Translations under genes and position numbers: made by a program
Assembly: GCF_900292035.1 (NCBI RefSeq)
Contig: NZ_OMPO01000003.1
Coordinates: 1-64,000, forward strand
Direction of reading: 5' to 3'
DNA: 64,000 bases
From: Blastococcus sp. Marseille-P5729
Lineage (GTDB): Bacteria > Actinomycetota > Actinomycetes > Mycobacteriales > Antricoccaceae
Part shown: positions 34,617 through 46,733 of the stretch, in pieces
Layout of the letters: the number at the start of each line of letters is the position of its first letter
How positions within the stretch are numbered: position 1 is the first letter of the stretch
Notes under the pieces: generated by a model
Seen by the model: only the letters and a program-made list of their open reading frames with translations
What the model was told of the DNA's origin: nothing
Databases searched by the model: none

Positions 34617-35858
34617 ATGAATGCGCAGAAGAAGCATGCGCCGGACGGCGCGCGGGCAGGGTCGCCACAGTGGCGAGCGACGGTAGTCGCGCTCTGGATC
34701 GGCGTGGTTGCGGCGATCGCGTGGGCGTGGGAGATCCACGACCCGTTGGCCTACTACCCGCGCCGCACCGACCTTGCGGTGTACGTCGGCGCCGTCCACG
34801 AGGTGGTGAACGGCGGCAGCCTGTACGAGTTCCGCACCGAGCTGGGCCTGCCGTTCACCTATCCGCCGTTCGCCTTGCTGCCCTTCGTGCCGCTGGCCTA
34901 CATCCCGTTCACGGCGGCGAAGGTGCTCGCGGTGGTGTGGACCTGGGTCAGCACGATCGGCATCGCCGCCCTGACCGCGCGGCACGCGAAGGTCTTCCGG
35001 CCCGGCGGCGCCTTCGAGCGGCTTCCGACGCAGGCCGCGACCCCGCTGATCGCCATCGCGCTCGGCGTGAGCCACCCGGTGATGTCGAACAACCGGTTCG
35101 GGCAGATCAGCGTGCTGCTGGCCGCGATCGTGGCCTTCGACGTCCTCGTGGTGTGCCGCCGGTGGCCGGCGTACGGCGGAATCCTGACCGGTCTCACCGC
35201 CGCCATCAAGCTCACGCCGCTCGCGGTGCTGCCGATGCTGTGGCTGGCCGGACGCCGCCGCCAGGCCTACAACGGGCTGGGCGTCTTCGCGGCTCTCGGC
35301 GCGGTCGGGTTCGCGATCTTCCCCGGCGCCACCCTCGACTACGCGCTGCACCGCGCCGGCGACATGACCCGGTTCGGGCCGTACACCTCGACGTCCAACC
35401 AGAGCCTCAACGGTCTGCTCTTCCGGGCCGGCCTCGACGGGACGACGCAGAAGCTGCTCTTCCTCGCAGCTGCCCTCGTCGTCCTCATGCTCGCCTGGCG
35501 CCGCTCTGCCCGGTTGCTCAGCGACGGTGACCCGTTCGCCGCGCTCGTGGTGATCGGCGCGGCGATGGTCGCCGCCAGCCCGATCAGCTGGGGCCACCAC
35601 CAGGTCTGGCTGTGGCTGGCTGCCTTCGCGGTCGTGGCGCGCACCGACTGGCGGCAGGCCGCGTGGACCGTGGTAGTGATCGTGCTGCTGAGCAAGGCCC
35701 CGATCGGCGAGCTCACCGGCGGCGCGGTACCGGCGGTGGACTGGTTGGTCGGATCGCTACGCGGCTTCCTCGCGATCGCGATCGCCACCGTCATCCCGCT
35801 CGGCCGGGCGCACCCGCGGTCGATGGACCGGCCGGCGACGGCGGCAGCGGGCCGCTGA
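34617..35858 (+). CDS. GT87-type membrane glycosyltransferase
   Basis: 413 residues with about ten membrane helices. GT87 family pattern: RRTDLAVYVGAVHEVVNGGS near the first outer loop with the catalytic Asp, then LYEFRTELGLPFTYPPFALL, and later IKLTPLAVLPMLWLAGRRRQ and NQSLNGLLFR. GT87 enzymes transfer mannose or arabinose from polyprenyl-phosphate donors to lipoglycans on the outer face. Acceptor unknown. It lies between the two unknown paralogues and gyrB, an unusual insertion in this conserved block. Confidence 0.88.
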   Translation: MNAQKKHAPDGARAGSPQWRATVVALWIGVVAAIAWAWEIHDPLAYYPRRTDLAVYVGAVHEVVNGGSLYEFRTELGLPFTYPPFALLPFVPLAYIPFTAAKVLAVVWTWVSTIGIAALTARHAKVFRPGGAFERLPTQAATPLIAIALGVSHPVMSNNRFGQISVLLAAIVAFDVLVVCRRWPAYGGILTGLTAAIKLTPLAVLPMLWLAGRRRQAYNGLGVFAALGAVGFAIFPGATLDYALHRAGDMTRFGPYTSTSNQSLNGLLFRAGLDGTTQKLLFLAAALVVLMLAWRRSARLLSDGDPFAALVVIGAAMVAASPISWGHHQVWLWLAAFAVVARTDWRQAAWTVVVIVLLSKAPIGELTGGAVPAVDWLVGSLRGFLAIAIATVIPLGRAHPRSMDRPATAAAGR

Positions 35859-36003
35859 GCCGGTCGGAGCGGCGCAGATCGGCCTCCGGAACCCCCAGAT
35901 CCCACTGCCGGGACCGGGATGGGCGTAAACTTGTCAGGTCCGTAAGGCACGATTTTTGCCTGAGAGCGACGCTGAGGGGTTTTCAGCGCCTCACCCTCAC
36001 TGA

Positions 36004-38022
<2,019 letters not shown>

Positions 38023-38168
38023 TGCTCATCTCGACATCGAGCGGCGCGACGTAAGGGCCCGCCGCCGGAAGCACAGATCAGAGTGACCACCCATTCGCCG
38101 GGCCCAGTCGCCGAGCCGTTGCCCAGTCCCCACCGCACGCAAGCGCGAGATACGAAGAGAGACAGACC

Positions 38169-40679
38169 GTGACGAAGACACCGCCGCCGCCGGAGCCGGA
38201 GAACCTCGCCGACGGCACCCGCGTGGATCTGGTTGATATCCAGGACGAGATGCAGAAGTCGTTCATCGACTACGCGATGAGCGTCATCGTCTCGCGTGCG
38301 CTGCCGGACGTACGGGACGGCCTCAAGCCAGTGCACCGCCGCATCATCTACGCGATGTTCGACAACGGGTACCGGCCCGACCGCCCGTATGTGAAGTCGG
38401 CTCGCCCGGTCTCGGACACGATGGGTAACTACCACCCGCACGGTGACTCGGCGATCTACGACGCACTGGTGCGCCTGGCGCAGCCGTGGTCGATGCGCGC
38501 GCCGCTGATCGACGGTCAGGGCAACTTCGGCTCGCCGGGCAACGACCCGGCCGCTGCGATGCGCTATACCGAGTGCCGGATGACGCCGCTGGCGATGGAG
38601 ATGGTCGAGGGAATCCGCGAGGACACCGTCGACTTCGCGCCGAACTACGACGGCAAGGTCGAGGAGCCGACGGTCCTGCCCTCGCGCTTCCCCAACCTGC
38701 TGGTGAACGGCTCGGCCGGCATCGCGGTCGGCATGGCGACGAACATGCCGCCGCACAACCTGCGCGAGGTCTCCGACGCGATCATCTGGTCGCTGCAGAA
38801 CCCCGGGGCCAGCGAGGAGGAGCTGCTCGAGGAGGCCATGAAGCGCATCCCGGGCCCGGACTTCCCGACGTACGGCCTGATCGCCGGGCGGCAGGGCATC
38901 GAGGACGCCTACCGCACCGGCCGCGGATCGATCCGGATGCGCGCCGTGGTGAACGTGGAGGAGTCGGCCAAGGGCGGCACCGAGCTGGTCATCACCGAGC
39001 TGCCCTATCAGGTGAACCCCGACAACCTCAACGAGTCGATCGCCACGCAGGTCCGCGACGGCAAGCTGCAGGGCATCACCGACATCAGCGACGAGTCCTC
39101 CGATCGCGTCGGCATGCGGATCGTCATCAAGCTGCGTCGAGACGCGGTGGCCAAGGTCGTGCTGAACAACCTGTACAAGCACACCCAGCTGCAGACCACC
39201 TTCGGCGTGAACAACCTGGCGATCGTGGACGGCGTCCCCCGCACGCTGCGCCTGGACCAGATGATCACGTACTACGTGCGGCACCAGATCGAGGTCATCC
39301 AGCGGCGGACCCGCTACCGGCTGATGAAGGCCGAGGAGCGCGCCCACATCCTGCGTGGCCTGGTCAAGGCGCTGGACATGCTCGATGAGGTCATCGCGCT
39401 GATCCGGCGCAGCCCGACCGTCGACGAGGCGCGGGCCGGGTTGATGGAGCTGCTGGACGTCGACGAGATCCAGGCCAACGCCATCCTGGAGATGCAGCTG
39501 CGCCGCCTGGCAGCCCTCGAGCGCCAGAAGATCATCGACGAGCTGGCTGAGATCGAGCAGATCATCGCCGAGCTGCAGGCGATCCTCGATTCGGAGGAGA
39601 AGCAGCGTCAGCTGATCGTCGACGAGCTCTCGGAGATCGTCGAGAAGTTCGGTGACGACCGGCGCACCAAGATCATTGGCTACGACGGCGAGGTCTCGAT
39701 GGAGGACCTCATCGCCAACGAGGAGGTCGTCGTCACGGTCACCCGTACCGGGTACGCCAAGCGGACCAAGAGCGATCTCTACCGCTCGCAGCGCCGCGGC
39801 GGCAAGGGTGTGCAGGGTGCATCGCTACGCCAGGAGGACGTCGTCCAGCACTTCTGGGTCGGCAACACGCACGACTGGATCCTGTTCTTCACGAACAAGG
39901 GCCGGGTCTACCGGGCGAAGACCTACGAGCTGCCCGAGGCGACCCGCAACGCCAAGGGCCAGCACGTCGCCAACATCCTCGCCTTCCAGCCCGATGAGCA
40001 GATCGCCCAGGTGATCCGGATCAAGGACTACGAGGTCGCGCCCTACCTGGTGCTGGCGACCCGCAACGGCCTGGTCAAGAAGTCCCGGCTGGTCGACTTC
40101 GACTCGCCGCGCTCCGGGGGCCTGATCGCGATCAACCTGCGCGACGGTGACGAGATGGTCGGCGCGGCGCTGATCAACGACGACGACAACCTGCTGCTGG
40201 TCAGCCGGAACGCGCAGTCGATCTGCTTCTCGGCGGACGACGACTCGTTGCGGCCGATGGGCCGCGCCACGTCCGGTGTGATCGGCATGCGGTTCGCCGG
40301 CGAGGACGAGCTGCTGTCGATGATCGTCGTCCGTGAGGGGGTGGATGTGCTGGTCGCCACAGAGCACGGGTACGCCAAGCGTACGGGGATCGAACACTAC
40401 CCGGTGCAGGGTCGAGGCGGTAAGGGCGTGCTCACGGCCGACCCGAAGGCGCGCAAGGGCAAGCTGGTAGGCGCGCTGGCGGTCAACCTCGAGGACGAGC
40501 TCTATGCGATCACCTCGAGCGGCGGTGTCATCCGCACCCCGGTCAAGGGTGTTCGTCACAACAACAACCGTGCCACCATGGGCGTAAAGTTGATGAACCT
40601 TCCGGAGGACGTCACCATTGTTGCGATCGCCCGCAACGCCGAGGACGACGCCGACGAGACCGAGGAGCCAAAGAAGTAG
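38169..40679 (+). CDS. gyrA: DNA gyrase subunit A
   Basis: 836 residues from a GTG. Breakage-reunion domain with active-site Tyr133 ([10 protein letters not shown]) and quinolone region [20 protein letters not shown]: Ser94 and Asp98 correspond to E. coli Ser83 and Asp87, i.e. the quinolone-sensitive type. The GyrA box [11 protein letters not shown] begins the C-terminal beta-pinwheel that wraps DNA. The tail [11 protein letters not shown] is acidic. DUF3566 follows with no gap. Confidence 0.98.
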   Translation: MTKTPPPPEPENLADGTRVDLVDIQDEMQKSFIDYAMSVIVSRALPDVRDGLKPVHRRIIYAMFDNGYRPDRPYVKSARPVSDTMGNYHPHGDSAIYDALVRLAQPWSMRAPLIDGQGNFGSPGNDPAAAMRYTECRMTPLAMEMVEGIREDTVDFAPNYDGKVEEPTVLPSRFPNLLVNGSAGIAVGMATNMPPHNLREVSDAIIWSLQNPGASEEELLEEAMKRIPGPDFPTYGLIAGRQGIEDAYRTGRGSIRMRAVVNVEESAKGGTELVITELPYQVNPDNLNESIATQVRDGKLQGITDISDESSDRVGMRIVIKLRRDAVAKVVLNNLYKHTQLQTTFGVNNLAIVDGVPRTLRLDQMITYYVRHQIEVIQRRTRYRLMKAEERAHILRGLVKALDMLDEVIALIRRSPTVDEARAGLMELLDVDEIQANAILEMQLRRLAALERQKIIDELAEIEQIIAELQAILDSEEKQRQLIVDELSEIVEKFGDDRRTKIIGYDGEVSMEDLIANEEVVVTVTRTGYAKRTKSDLYRSQRRGGKGVQGASLRQEDVVQHFWVGNTHDWILFFTNKGRVYRAKTYELPEATRNAKGQHVANILAFQPDEQIAQVIRIKDYEVAPYLVLATRNGLVKKSRLVDFDSPRSGGLIAINLRDGDEMVGAALINDDDNLLLVSRNAQSICFSADDDSLRPMGRATSGVIGMRFAGEDELLSMIVVREGVDVLVATEHGYAKRTGIEHYPVQGRGGKGVLTADPKARKGKLVGALAVNLEDELYAITSSGGVIRTPVKGVRHNNNRATMGVKLMNLPEDVTIVAIARNAEDDADETEEPKK

Positions 40680-41432
40680 ATGAGCAGCGACAAGGACGCC
40701 GACGGCAACGACTGGCTGTCGGCCCCCGTCGGCAAGGCGTCCGAGGCCAAGGGCTCGTCGGGTGCTAGCGGACCTACGGGCCCGTCGACCGGCGTCAGCA
40801 TGGCGACCTCGACTCGCAGCGGGTCCGGCAAGGACGCTGACTCGATCCCGACGTACGGCCCGGTCTCGGAGTCGATCACGGCCTCGGGCTCGAAGTACAA
40901 GTCATCCTTCACCCAGAACCTGGTCAGCGGCAGTGGCTCGTTGTACCCGACGGCCGGCTCGACGCCGAGCGCCTCCCCGGCGCTGGACGCCGAGCCATCG
41001 CCCGGCCCGGCGACGTCGGTCGGCCTTGGCTCGGCCGCGACCTCGACGACGAACCGGGTCCGCAGATCGCCGTCCGCCGGTCCGCGTCGGGCGAAGCTGC
41101 AGATCCGGCACATCGATCCGTGGTCGACGCTGAAGCTGTCGCTGGTGCTCGCGGTCGCGTTCTTCTTCGTGTGGATGATCGCCGTCGCGATCCTGTACGG
41201 CGTCCTGTCGACCATGGGCGTATTCGAATCGATCGACTCGATGTTTGCCGAGCTCGGGGCCAGCGAGGGCGGTGGGTTCGTCACGCCGCGGCTGGTCTTC
41301 GGTGGCGCGGCGTTGATCGGGGCGATCAACATCGTGCTGTTCACCGCCCTGGCGACCATCGGCGCGTACATCTACAACCTGTGCGCCGATCTCGCCGGCG
41401 GCCTGGAGATCACTCTGGCCGAACGCCGTTAG
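40680..41432 (+). CDS. DUF3566 membrane protein
   Basis: 250 residues; the ATG directly follows the gyrA stop. About 140 Ser/Gly/Ala-rich disordered residues precede a conserved C-terminal domain with [40 protein letters not shown] and a second helix [20 protein letters not shown], ending [20 protein letters not shown]3566 proteins occur next to gyrA across actinobacteria; role unknown, possibly linking the envelope and the origin region. Confidence 0.92.
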   Translation: MSSDKDADGNDWLSAPVGKASEAKGSSGASGPTGPSTGVSMATSTRSGSGKDADSIPTYGPVSESITASGSKYKSSFTQNLVSGSGSLYPTAGSTPSASPALDAEPSPGPATSVGLGSAATSTTNRVRRSPSAGPRRAKLQIRHIDPWSTLKLSLVLAVAFFFVWMIAVAILYGVLSTMGVFESIDSMFAELGASEGGGFVTPRLVFGGAALIGAINIVLFTALATIGAYIYNLCADLAGGLEITLAERR

Positions 41433-41520
41433 CAGTCGTCGTCCGCGCCCCCGGGCCGTTCCGGGAATGCGCAGCGATGCCGGTGGCGAGCGGTTCACCC
41501 TCGTGGGGTATCACTAGTTC

Positions 41521-42414
41521 ATGCAGAAGATGAAGCTTCGCGAGTACATCGACAAGCTCCGCGTCGATGGCTACCGCGTCGAGGGCGGCCAGAACGAGGA
41601 CCCGGTGCTCATCGATCCGATGGGCAAGGCCGTCGACACCTGGCGCGAGGACTACCCGTACGACGAGCTCATGGATCGTGAGACGTACGAGGAGGAGAAG
41701 TACCGGCTGCAGATCGAGCTGCTGAAGTTCCAGTACTGGAGCCAGGACGTCGGCGCCAAGCACGTGATCGTCTTCGAGGGGCGCGATGCAGCCGGCAAGG
41801 GCGGCACGATCAAGCGATTCACCGAGCACCTCAACCCGCGGGCCGCGCGCGTCGTGGCGCTGAACAAGCCCAACGACCGGGAGCGCGGGGAGTGGTACTT
41901 CCAGCGCTACATCCGCCACCTGCCGACCGAGGGCGAGATCGTGCTGTTCGACCGGTCCTGGTACAACCGCGCCGGGGTCGAGCGGGTGATGGGATTCTGC
42001 ACCGACGAGGAGCACTCGACCTTCATGCGCCAGGCACCGGCCTTCGAGCGGATGCTGGTGGAGTCCGGGACCACGGTCACGAAGCTGTGGTTCTCGGTCA
42101 CCCAGGCCGAGCAGCGCACTCGCTTCGCCATCCGCCAGATCGACCCGGTACGCCGCTGGAAGCTCTCGCCGATGGACCTGGAGAGCCTGGACCGGTGGGA
42201 GGACTACACCAAGGCCAAGGAGGAGATGTTCGCCGCCACCGACAAGAAGCGCGCCGAGTGGCACTCGATCAAGTCCAACGACAAGAAGCGCGGCCGGGTC
42301 AACGCCATGCGCTTCTTCCTCAACCAGTTCGATTACGAGGGCAAGGACGAGTCGGTCGTCTACCGGCCCGACCCGAAGATCGTCAAGCGCGCCAAGACGT
42401 ACGGCGGCGACTAG
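41521..42414 (+). CDS. ppk2: Polyphosphate kinase 2 (class I PPK2)
   Basis: 297 residues. Transfers phosphate between polyphosphate and nucleoside diphosphates. Walker A FEGRDAAGKGGTIKRFTEHL, conserved VALNKPNDRERGEWYFQRYI, lid/Walker B VLFDRSWYNRAGVERVMGFC, and RRWKLSPMDLESLDRWEDYT near the C-terminus. Single-domain length points to class I (NDP to NTP preference by family knowledge). It stands alone between DUF3566 and tRNA-Ile. Confidence 0.93.
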   Translation: MQKMKLREYIDKLRVDGYRVEGGQNEDPVLIDPMGKAVDTWREDYPYDELMDRETYEEEKYRLQIELLKFQYWSQDVGAKHVIVFEGRDAAGKGGTIKRFTEHLNPRAARVVALNKPNDRERGEWYFQRYIRHLPTEGEIVLFDRSWYNRAGVERVMGFCTDEEHSTFMRQAPAFERMLVESGTTVTKLWFSVTQAEQRTRFAIRQIDPVRRWKLSPMDLESLDRWEDYTKAKEEMFAATDKKRAEWHSIKSNDKKRGRVNAMRFFLNQFDYEGKDESVVYRPDPKIVKRAKTYGGD

Positions 42415-42535
42415 CCGGTCGTCCGTCTTGCGATGGGTTCTACCTCGATACCTCGGCCACAGCCGGGGCAAAACCCACCGCATCCGGGTCGTTTGATCTG
42501 GGTCACTGGCCGCTCGTGTCACACGACGGTCTGTG

Positions 42536-42541
42536 TATTAT
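42536..42541 (+). promoter_or_regulatory. Possible -10 element of the tRNA-Ile promoter
   Basis: TATTAT, 30 bases upstream of the tRNA-Ile gene. No convincing -35 hexamer was seen. Confidence 0.4.
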
Positions 42542-42570
42542 GGAGCGGTTGTCTCTGCACGAGATAACGC

Positions 42571-42644
42571 GCGCCTGTAGCTCAGTCGGTTAGAGCGCAT
42601 CCCTGATAAGGATGAGGTCGGAAGTTCGATTCTTCCCAGGCGCA
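42571..42644 (+). tRNA. tRNA-Ile (anticodon GAT)
   Basis: 74-nt cloverleaf. Acceptor GCGCCTG (42571-42577) pairs with CAGGCGC (42637-42643), discriminator A. Anticodon stem CATCC / GGATG with loop CTGATAA, anticodon GAT. T arm GGAAG-TTCGATT-CTTCC. The 3' CCA is not encoded. Confidence 0.97.
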
Positions 42645-42673
42645 CGCATGACGGCATCGACCGAAGGGGCAAC

Positions 42674-42808
42674 ATGCGCAAGTTGCTCATGGCGGTCCTC
42701 GCGGCTGCCGGGCTGGCGTTCGCCAAGCGCCAGCAGCAGGCCAAGCAGGACGCCGAGCTGTGGCGTGAGGCCACCAAGGGAACTGTTCGTCGGCACGAGG
42801 GGCCATAG
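42674..42808 (+). CDS. DLW-39-type micropeptide
   Basis: 44 residues: MRKLLMAVLAAAGLAFAKRQ continues QQAKQDAELWREATKGTVRR and ends HEGP. A single N-terminal membrane helix is followed by a basic/acidic tail containing the ELW-x-EAT version of the DLW signature of this actinobacterial family. The ATG follows CGAAGGGGCAAC, a good ribosome site. It lies between tRNA-Ile and tRNA-Ala, its usual place. Its last ten bases (42799-42808, including the TAG stop) are also the first ten bases of tRNA-Ala. Confidence 0.85.
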   Translation: MRKLLMAVLAAAGLAFAKRQQQAKQDAELWREATKGTVRRHEGP

Positions 42809-42874
42809 CTCAATTGGTAGAGCGCCTGCTTTGCAAGCAGGAGGTCCGGGGTTCGATTCCCCGTGGCTCCACCA
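42799..42874 (+). tRNA. tRNA-Ala (anticodon TGC)
   Basis: Mature body 42799-42871 plus an encoded CCA (42872-42874). Acceptor GGGGCCA pairs with TGGCTCC (one G-U), discriminator A. Anticodon stem CCTGC / GCAGG with loop TTTGCAA, anticodon TGC. T arm CCGGG-GTTCGATT-CCCCG region is canonical. The 5' end overlaps the preceding micropeptide stop. Confidence 0.97.
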
Positions 42875-43097
42875 CTCAGTACTTCGTGTCACACACCTGA
42901 CCCATCCTGGCCACCACCAGGTCAGTGACCCGTCCGGCGCTCGGCCTGTTAAAAAAATGTCCAGCCTGCGGCGAGACTCGAACGCGGCCTGACCCGTCCT
43001 CAGCGGCGATACCTGACGTCGTCTTTCTTCGTAACAACCTCTCAACGGACGGTGCGGTCCCCGAGCGCGGACGCGCGAGTTCGGGAAAGATCGAAGG

Positions 43098-44285
43098 ATG
43101 AGCTCCGACGACGACCGCACGCCCCCTGGGTCCTCGGGCGACGGCGACGATGTCTCGGACGATCCACGAGACCGCGTGCAGGACGACGCGACGGTCGAGG
43201 CGGCCAAGTCCGGCAGCTCAGCAAGCGCCGACGATGCCGGTGACGATCCGGGCACCGATGCCGAGAGCACCCAGGACGCACTTCGGGACGCGGACGCCGA
43301 GACCGCTGACAGCGAAGGGGGCAGTGTCGACCGGGCCCAGCCCGACCCCGATGACGAGGACAACGAGGCCGACTCCCTGTGGCCCAGCGGTGACGACGGT
43401 GACGATGAGGGCTACTCGTACGTCCGGCGCTCGGATCCTGGCTGGGACATGTCCAAGTGGCTGATCGCCGCAGGCGTCGCCACCGTGACCATCCTGCTGT
43501 CATTCATCCTGATCCCGAAGGTGTTCACCGCATCGGATCCCGAGCCGGGCGCGACCAGTGGGCCGCCCACCACCGAGCCGGCGACGTCAGAGCCGCCGCC
43601 GGTGGCGTCCTACCGCGACACAATCCTGAGCGCAGCGCCGGTGCACTTCTGGGAGTTCGCCTATAACGCCGATCCCGGCCAGGACGCGATGGGCACCTCG
43701 AACCTCACCCTAGGCAAGGACATCGGGCTGCTAGGCAGCTCGGCGGTCAAGGGCGGCTCGGGCGCGATCGACTGCTCTGGTACCAACCGATCGCGGATCA
43801 ACTCCCAGACCCCTGAGACCCTCGTCGGCGAGGTCTCCGTCGAGGTCTGGGTGAACACCGCGACCGCCAGCGGCGGGCAGATCGTCAACTTCGGGTCCGC
43901 CGCCGAGGACGCCAGCAAGCAGACCGACCACACTTTGTTCGTCGACCAGAGCGGATTTGTCCACTTCGGCGTTCGTGGCACGAAGCGCTACGTGGTCTCC
44001 AGCAAGGTGTTCGTCAACGACGGAAAGTGGCACCACGTGGTCGGCACCCTGTCGTCGGCCGAGGGCATCAAACTGTACGTGGACGGCCAGTTGATCGACC
44101 ACGAGCCCGACGCCACCGAGGCCCAGGAGTTCGAGGGTTATTGGCGCATCTGCGGGGACTCGCTGTCCGGTTGGCCCCGGGCGACCGGCAGCGCGGCGCT
44201 GATCGGCAGCATCGACGAGGTCGCAATCTACAATCGCGCGCTCACCGCCGAGGAGATCGCCAAGCACCACCAGGTCGCCCTGTAG
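43098..44285 (+). CDS. Membrane-anchored LamG (concanavalin-like) domain protein
   Basis: 395 residues. Acidic cytoplasmic N-terminus of about 115 residues, one membrane helix (WLIAAGVATVTILLSFILIP), Pro/Thr linker, then a LamG/pentraxin-like jelly-roll with VHFWEFAYNADPGQDAMGTS, VSVEVWVNTATASGGQIVNF, KWHHVVGTLSSAEGIKLYVD and IGSIDEVAIYNRALTAEEIA, the closing signature of LamG_3. Type II topology places the lectin-like domain outside; it probably binds carbohydrate. It is followed closely by ribokinase. Confidence 0.88.
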   Translation: MSSDDDRTPPGSSGDGDDVSDDPRDRVQDDATVEAAKSGSSASADDAGDDPGTDAESTQDALRDADAETADSEGGSVDRAQPDPDDEDNEADSLWPSGDDGDDEGYSYVRRSDPGWDMSKWLIAAGVATVTILLSFILIPKVFTASDPEPGATSGPPTTEPATSEPPPVASYRDTILSAAPVHFWEFAYNADPGQDAMGTSNLTLGKDIGLLGSSAVKGGSGAIDCSGTNRSRINSQTPETLVGEVSVEVWVNTATASGGQIVNFGSAAEDASKQTDHTLFVDQSGFVHFGVRGTKRYVVSSKVFVNDGKWHHVVGTLSSAEGIKLYVDGQLIDHEPDATEAQEFEGYWRICGDSLSGWPRATGSAALIGSIDEVAIYNRALTAEEIAKHHQVAL

Positions 44286-44290
44286 CCGCC

Positions 44291-45223
44291 ATGGGAATCG
44301 TCGTCCTGGGCAGTGCGAACGTCGATGTCGTCATCGGGCTGGAGCGGATCCCGGCGCCCGGCGAGACCGTGATCACCGAGACCTCCGATCGCGGCCGCGG
44401 TGGCAAGGGCAACAATCAGGCGATCGCGGCCGCCCGCGCCGGGGCCCCCACCCGGTTCATCGGCGCGGTGGGCTCCGACGCCACCGGCGAGTTCCTTCTC
44501 GCAGGGCTGTCTGAGGCCGGCATCGGCACCGAGCTGGTGCGGCGCTGCGAGGGCGTCACCAGCGGTACGGCGTACGTCATGGTCGACCGGCACGCCGAGA
44601 ACGCGATCGTGGTGGTCGCGGGCGCGAACGGCCGGCTCACCGGGCTGACCGGCGCTGAGCAGCGGGCCCTGCAGCAGGCCGACGTACTGCTGATGCAGCT
44701 AGAGGTGCCGATGCGCACAGTCGTCGACGCTGCCCGCACGACCCGCGCGGCCGGTGGCTACGTCATGCTGAACGCCGCGCCGTACGCCGACCTGCCCGAT
44801 GAGCTGGTGAACAATCTCGACCTGCTGATCGTGAACGAGCCCGAGGCGGCGCTCGCCGCCGGGGTGAAGGAGGGCGCACGCTCTCCCGACGAGCTCGCCG
44901 ACATCATCACCCGACGCATCCCCGACGTGCTCATCACGCTCGGTGCGGAAGGATCCATGCTCGCCCGTCGCGGACAACAGCCGGTGCGGATCCGAGCGCC
45001 CAAGGTGCCGGCGGTCGACACGACGGCAGCGGGCGACACCTTCGTCGGCGCGTACGCCGCCGCCACGGTCCGCGGACTCGACGAGCATGGCTGCCTGCAG
45101 TTCGCCTCGAGCGCCGCGGCTCTCGCGGTACAGCGGCCTGGCGCCGTCGCCTCCATCCCGCACCTGGCCGACATCGACGCCGCGTTGGGAGAGTTCTACC
45201 CGGAAACGCCGCCGGAGGCCTAG
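44291..45223 (+). CDS. rbsK: Ribokinase (PfkB family)
   Basis: 310 residues from the ATG at 44291. Phosphorylates ribose with ATP. Substrate motif GRGGKGNNQAIAAARAGAPT near the N-terminus and the catalytic PfkB signature PAVDTTAAGDTFVGAYAAAT with its Asp base. No ribose transporter is adjacent, so it may serve nucleoside salvage. The 3' end overlaps the convergent gene at 45220 by four bases. Confidence 0.93.
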   Translation: MGIVVLGSANVDVVIGLERIPAPGETVITETSDRGRGGKGNNQAIAAARAGAPTRFIGAVGSDATGEFLLAGLSEAGIGTELVRRCEGVTSGTAYVMVDRHAENAIVVVAGANGRLTGLTGAEQRALQQADVLLMQLEVPMRTVVDAARTTRAAGGYVMLNAAPYADLPDELVNNLDLLIVNEPEAALAAGVKEGARSPDELADIITRRIPDVLITLGAEGSMLARRGQQPVRIRAPKVPAVDTTAAGDTFVGAYAAATVRGLDEHGCLQFASSAAALAVQRPGAVASIPHLADIDAALGEFYPETPPEA

Positions 45224-45924
45224 CAGATCTCGCCGCGATCCCAGCTGTATCCACCGCCGGTGACCACGAAGGTCACCTCGTCCGCGCAGACGGTGAAGGC
45301 CGAGTCGTACTCCTCGCCATCGTGCTCGATGACCGCCGAACCCTTGGGCTCGATCTTCAGCGTCGTCGGCTCAGCGCACTCGATGGTGACCTCCTGCGCG
45401 ATCTGCCCGCCCGTGCTCTTGGGCATCGAGCTGACCTTGCAGGCGCCGCCGGGCCCGCCCTGGCCGGAGGTCGTGTCGCCCTGCTCGGGCCACGAGTCAT
45501 CCTCGCCCTGTGGTTCCGGCATCGACGACGGCGCCGACTGAGGAGCGTCCTCGCCGCCCAACGAGGACTCGCTGTCGGTCTGCGTCCCGAACGAGCCGTT
45601 TGCCGCGCTCTGCACGCTGTCGCCGGGCTCGCTGCCGCCGGCGCCGGATTCGTCGGCACTCTCACCGGAGGTCGCCGAGCTGCTGGCCGGCGTCGTCGCC
45701 GAATCATCGTTCTCCGACACCGCCGAGATCAGGAGGTAACCGCCGCCGATCACCAGCAGACCGATCAGCAGTCCGGCCAGGAACACCAAGGGACTGCGCA
45801 TCGGCGAGGGCGGCGGCGCGGCGACCGCATAGTCGTCGTCCGCCCCGCTCGTGCGCTGCAGCGCGGGCATCCGAGCGGTCTGCGACGGATCGGGCTGGGA
45901 CGGCTTGTCGTCGTGACCGCGCAT
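45220..45924 (-). CDS. Single-pass membrane protein with acidic Ser-rich linker, unknown
   Basis: 234 residues. Short cytoplasmic N-terminus, one helix (SPLVFLAGLLIGLLVIGGGY), a long Ser/Gly/Glu/Asp-rich linker (about 70-150), and a C-terminal globular part of about 75 residues with Cys at three places (GGACKVSS, TIECAEPT, TVCADEVT) plus a final Cys in RGEIC. Four cysteines in an external domain suggest two disulfides. No family recognised. Confidence 0.75.
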   Translation of the reverse strand: MRGHDDKPSQPDPSQTARMPALQRTSGADDDYAVAAPPPSPMRSPLVFLAGLLIGLLVIGGGYLLISAVSENDDSATTPASSSATSGESADESGAGGSEPGDSVQSAANGSFGTQTDSESSLGGEDAPQSAPSSMPEPQGEDDSWPEQGDTTSGQGGPGGACKVSSMPKSTGGQIAQEVTIECAEPTTLKIEPKGSAVIEHDGEEYDSAFTVCADEVTFVVTGGGYSWDRGEIC

Positions 45925-46040
45925 CGTCGTCCTCTCCTCGTCGAACGAAATCGTGGGGGCAGGTACCTGGTGCGATTCGGGCGGGGACGATCCGGTTCCG
46001 CGTGCGTGGCGGATCGTGGACCGACCAGTACGCTGAAGCC

Positions 46041-46733
46041 ATGCGAGCGCTGATGGCCCTGGTGAGCATTCCGGTACTTACGCTGGCGGCCGCGTGCACC
46101 GGGGACAGCTCCGACGGCGGTGAGGCAGCCGACCCGACCGAGCTCGTCCAGCAGGCCGGCGACACATTCGCCGAGGCCGGTGCGGTCTCGTTCACGCTCG
46201 ACAGCGAGGGCGTTCCGGACGACGTCAACGGGGTCAGCGCCGCCGACGGATCCGGAGTCATCGACTCGGCCGAGCCGAAGTTCTCCGGGTCGATTACCGG
46301 CCGGGTCCAGGGCGTCACCGGCAGCCTCGAGATCATCGCGATCGGCCAGGAGGCGTGGATGAAGTTCTTCACCCCGGGCTACGAACCGGTGGATCTGGCG
46401 ACCCTCGGCGCGCCCAATCCAGCGATGTTCTTCCATCCGACCGACGGACTGCCGTCCCTGCTGGCGGCGACGACCGACCTGGCCTCCGAGGGCCAGAAGC
46501 GTCAGGGCAGCGACATCATCAACGAGGTCAGCGGTTCGGTGCCCGCGGCCCCGGTGAAAGAGCTGCTCGAGCTCGGCGACGGCACCGGCGAGTACGACGC
46601 CGTCTACGGCATCACCGACGACGGTGAGCTGCGCACCATCAAGGTCACCGGCGACTTCTACGAGGGCGCCACCTCGACCTACTCCATCGTGGTGAAGGAC
46701 TACGGGAAGACCGTTGAGATCACCCGCCCCTAG
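46041..46733 (+). CDS. lprG: LppX/LprG-type lipoprotein
   Basis: 230 residues with a lipoprotein signal ending LTLAAAC (lipobox Cys19). The body matches the LppX_LprAFGN fold: DTFAEAGAVSFTLDSEGVPD, ITGRVQGVTGSLEIIAIGQE, AWMKFFTPGYEPVDLATLGA and TYSIVVKDYGKTVEITRP. In mycobacteria LprG binds triacylated glycolipids and works with the MFS transporter Rv1410c (P55) encoded beside it. The next gene here is an MFS protein overlapping by 20 bases, so the pair is conserved. Confidence 0.85.
   Translation: MRALMALVSIPVLTLAAACTGDSSDGGEAADPTELVQQAGDTFAEAGAVSFTLDSEGVPDDVNGVSAADGSGVIDSAEPKFSGSITGRVQGVTGSLEIIAIGQEAWMKFFTPGYEPVDLATLGAPNPAMFFHPTDGLPSLLAATTDLASEGQKRQGSDIINEVSGSVPAAPVKELLELGDGTGEYDAVYGITDDGELRTIKVTGDFYEGATSTYSIVVKDYGKTVEITRP

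Noticed and set aside
34617-35858. Frameshift in the GT87 gene, suggested by strong alternative frames
   Set aside because: The plus-strand frame is continuous with regularly spaced membrane helices from start to stop.
38402-38480. Quinolone-resistance change in gyrA
   Set aside because: The region reads GDSAIYD with Ser94 and Asp98 in the sensitive state.
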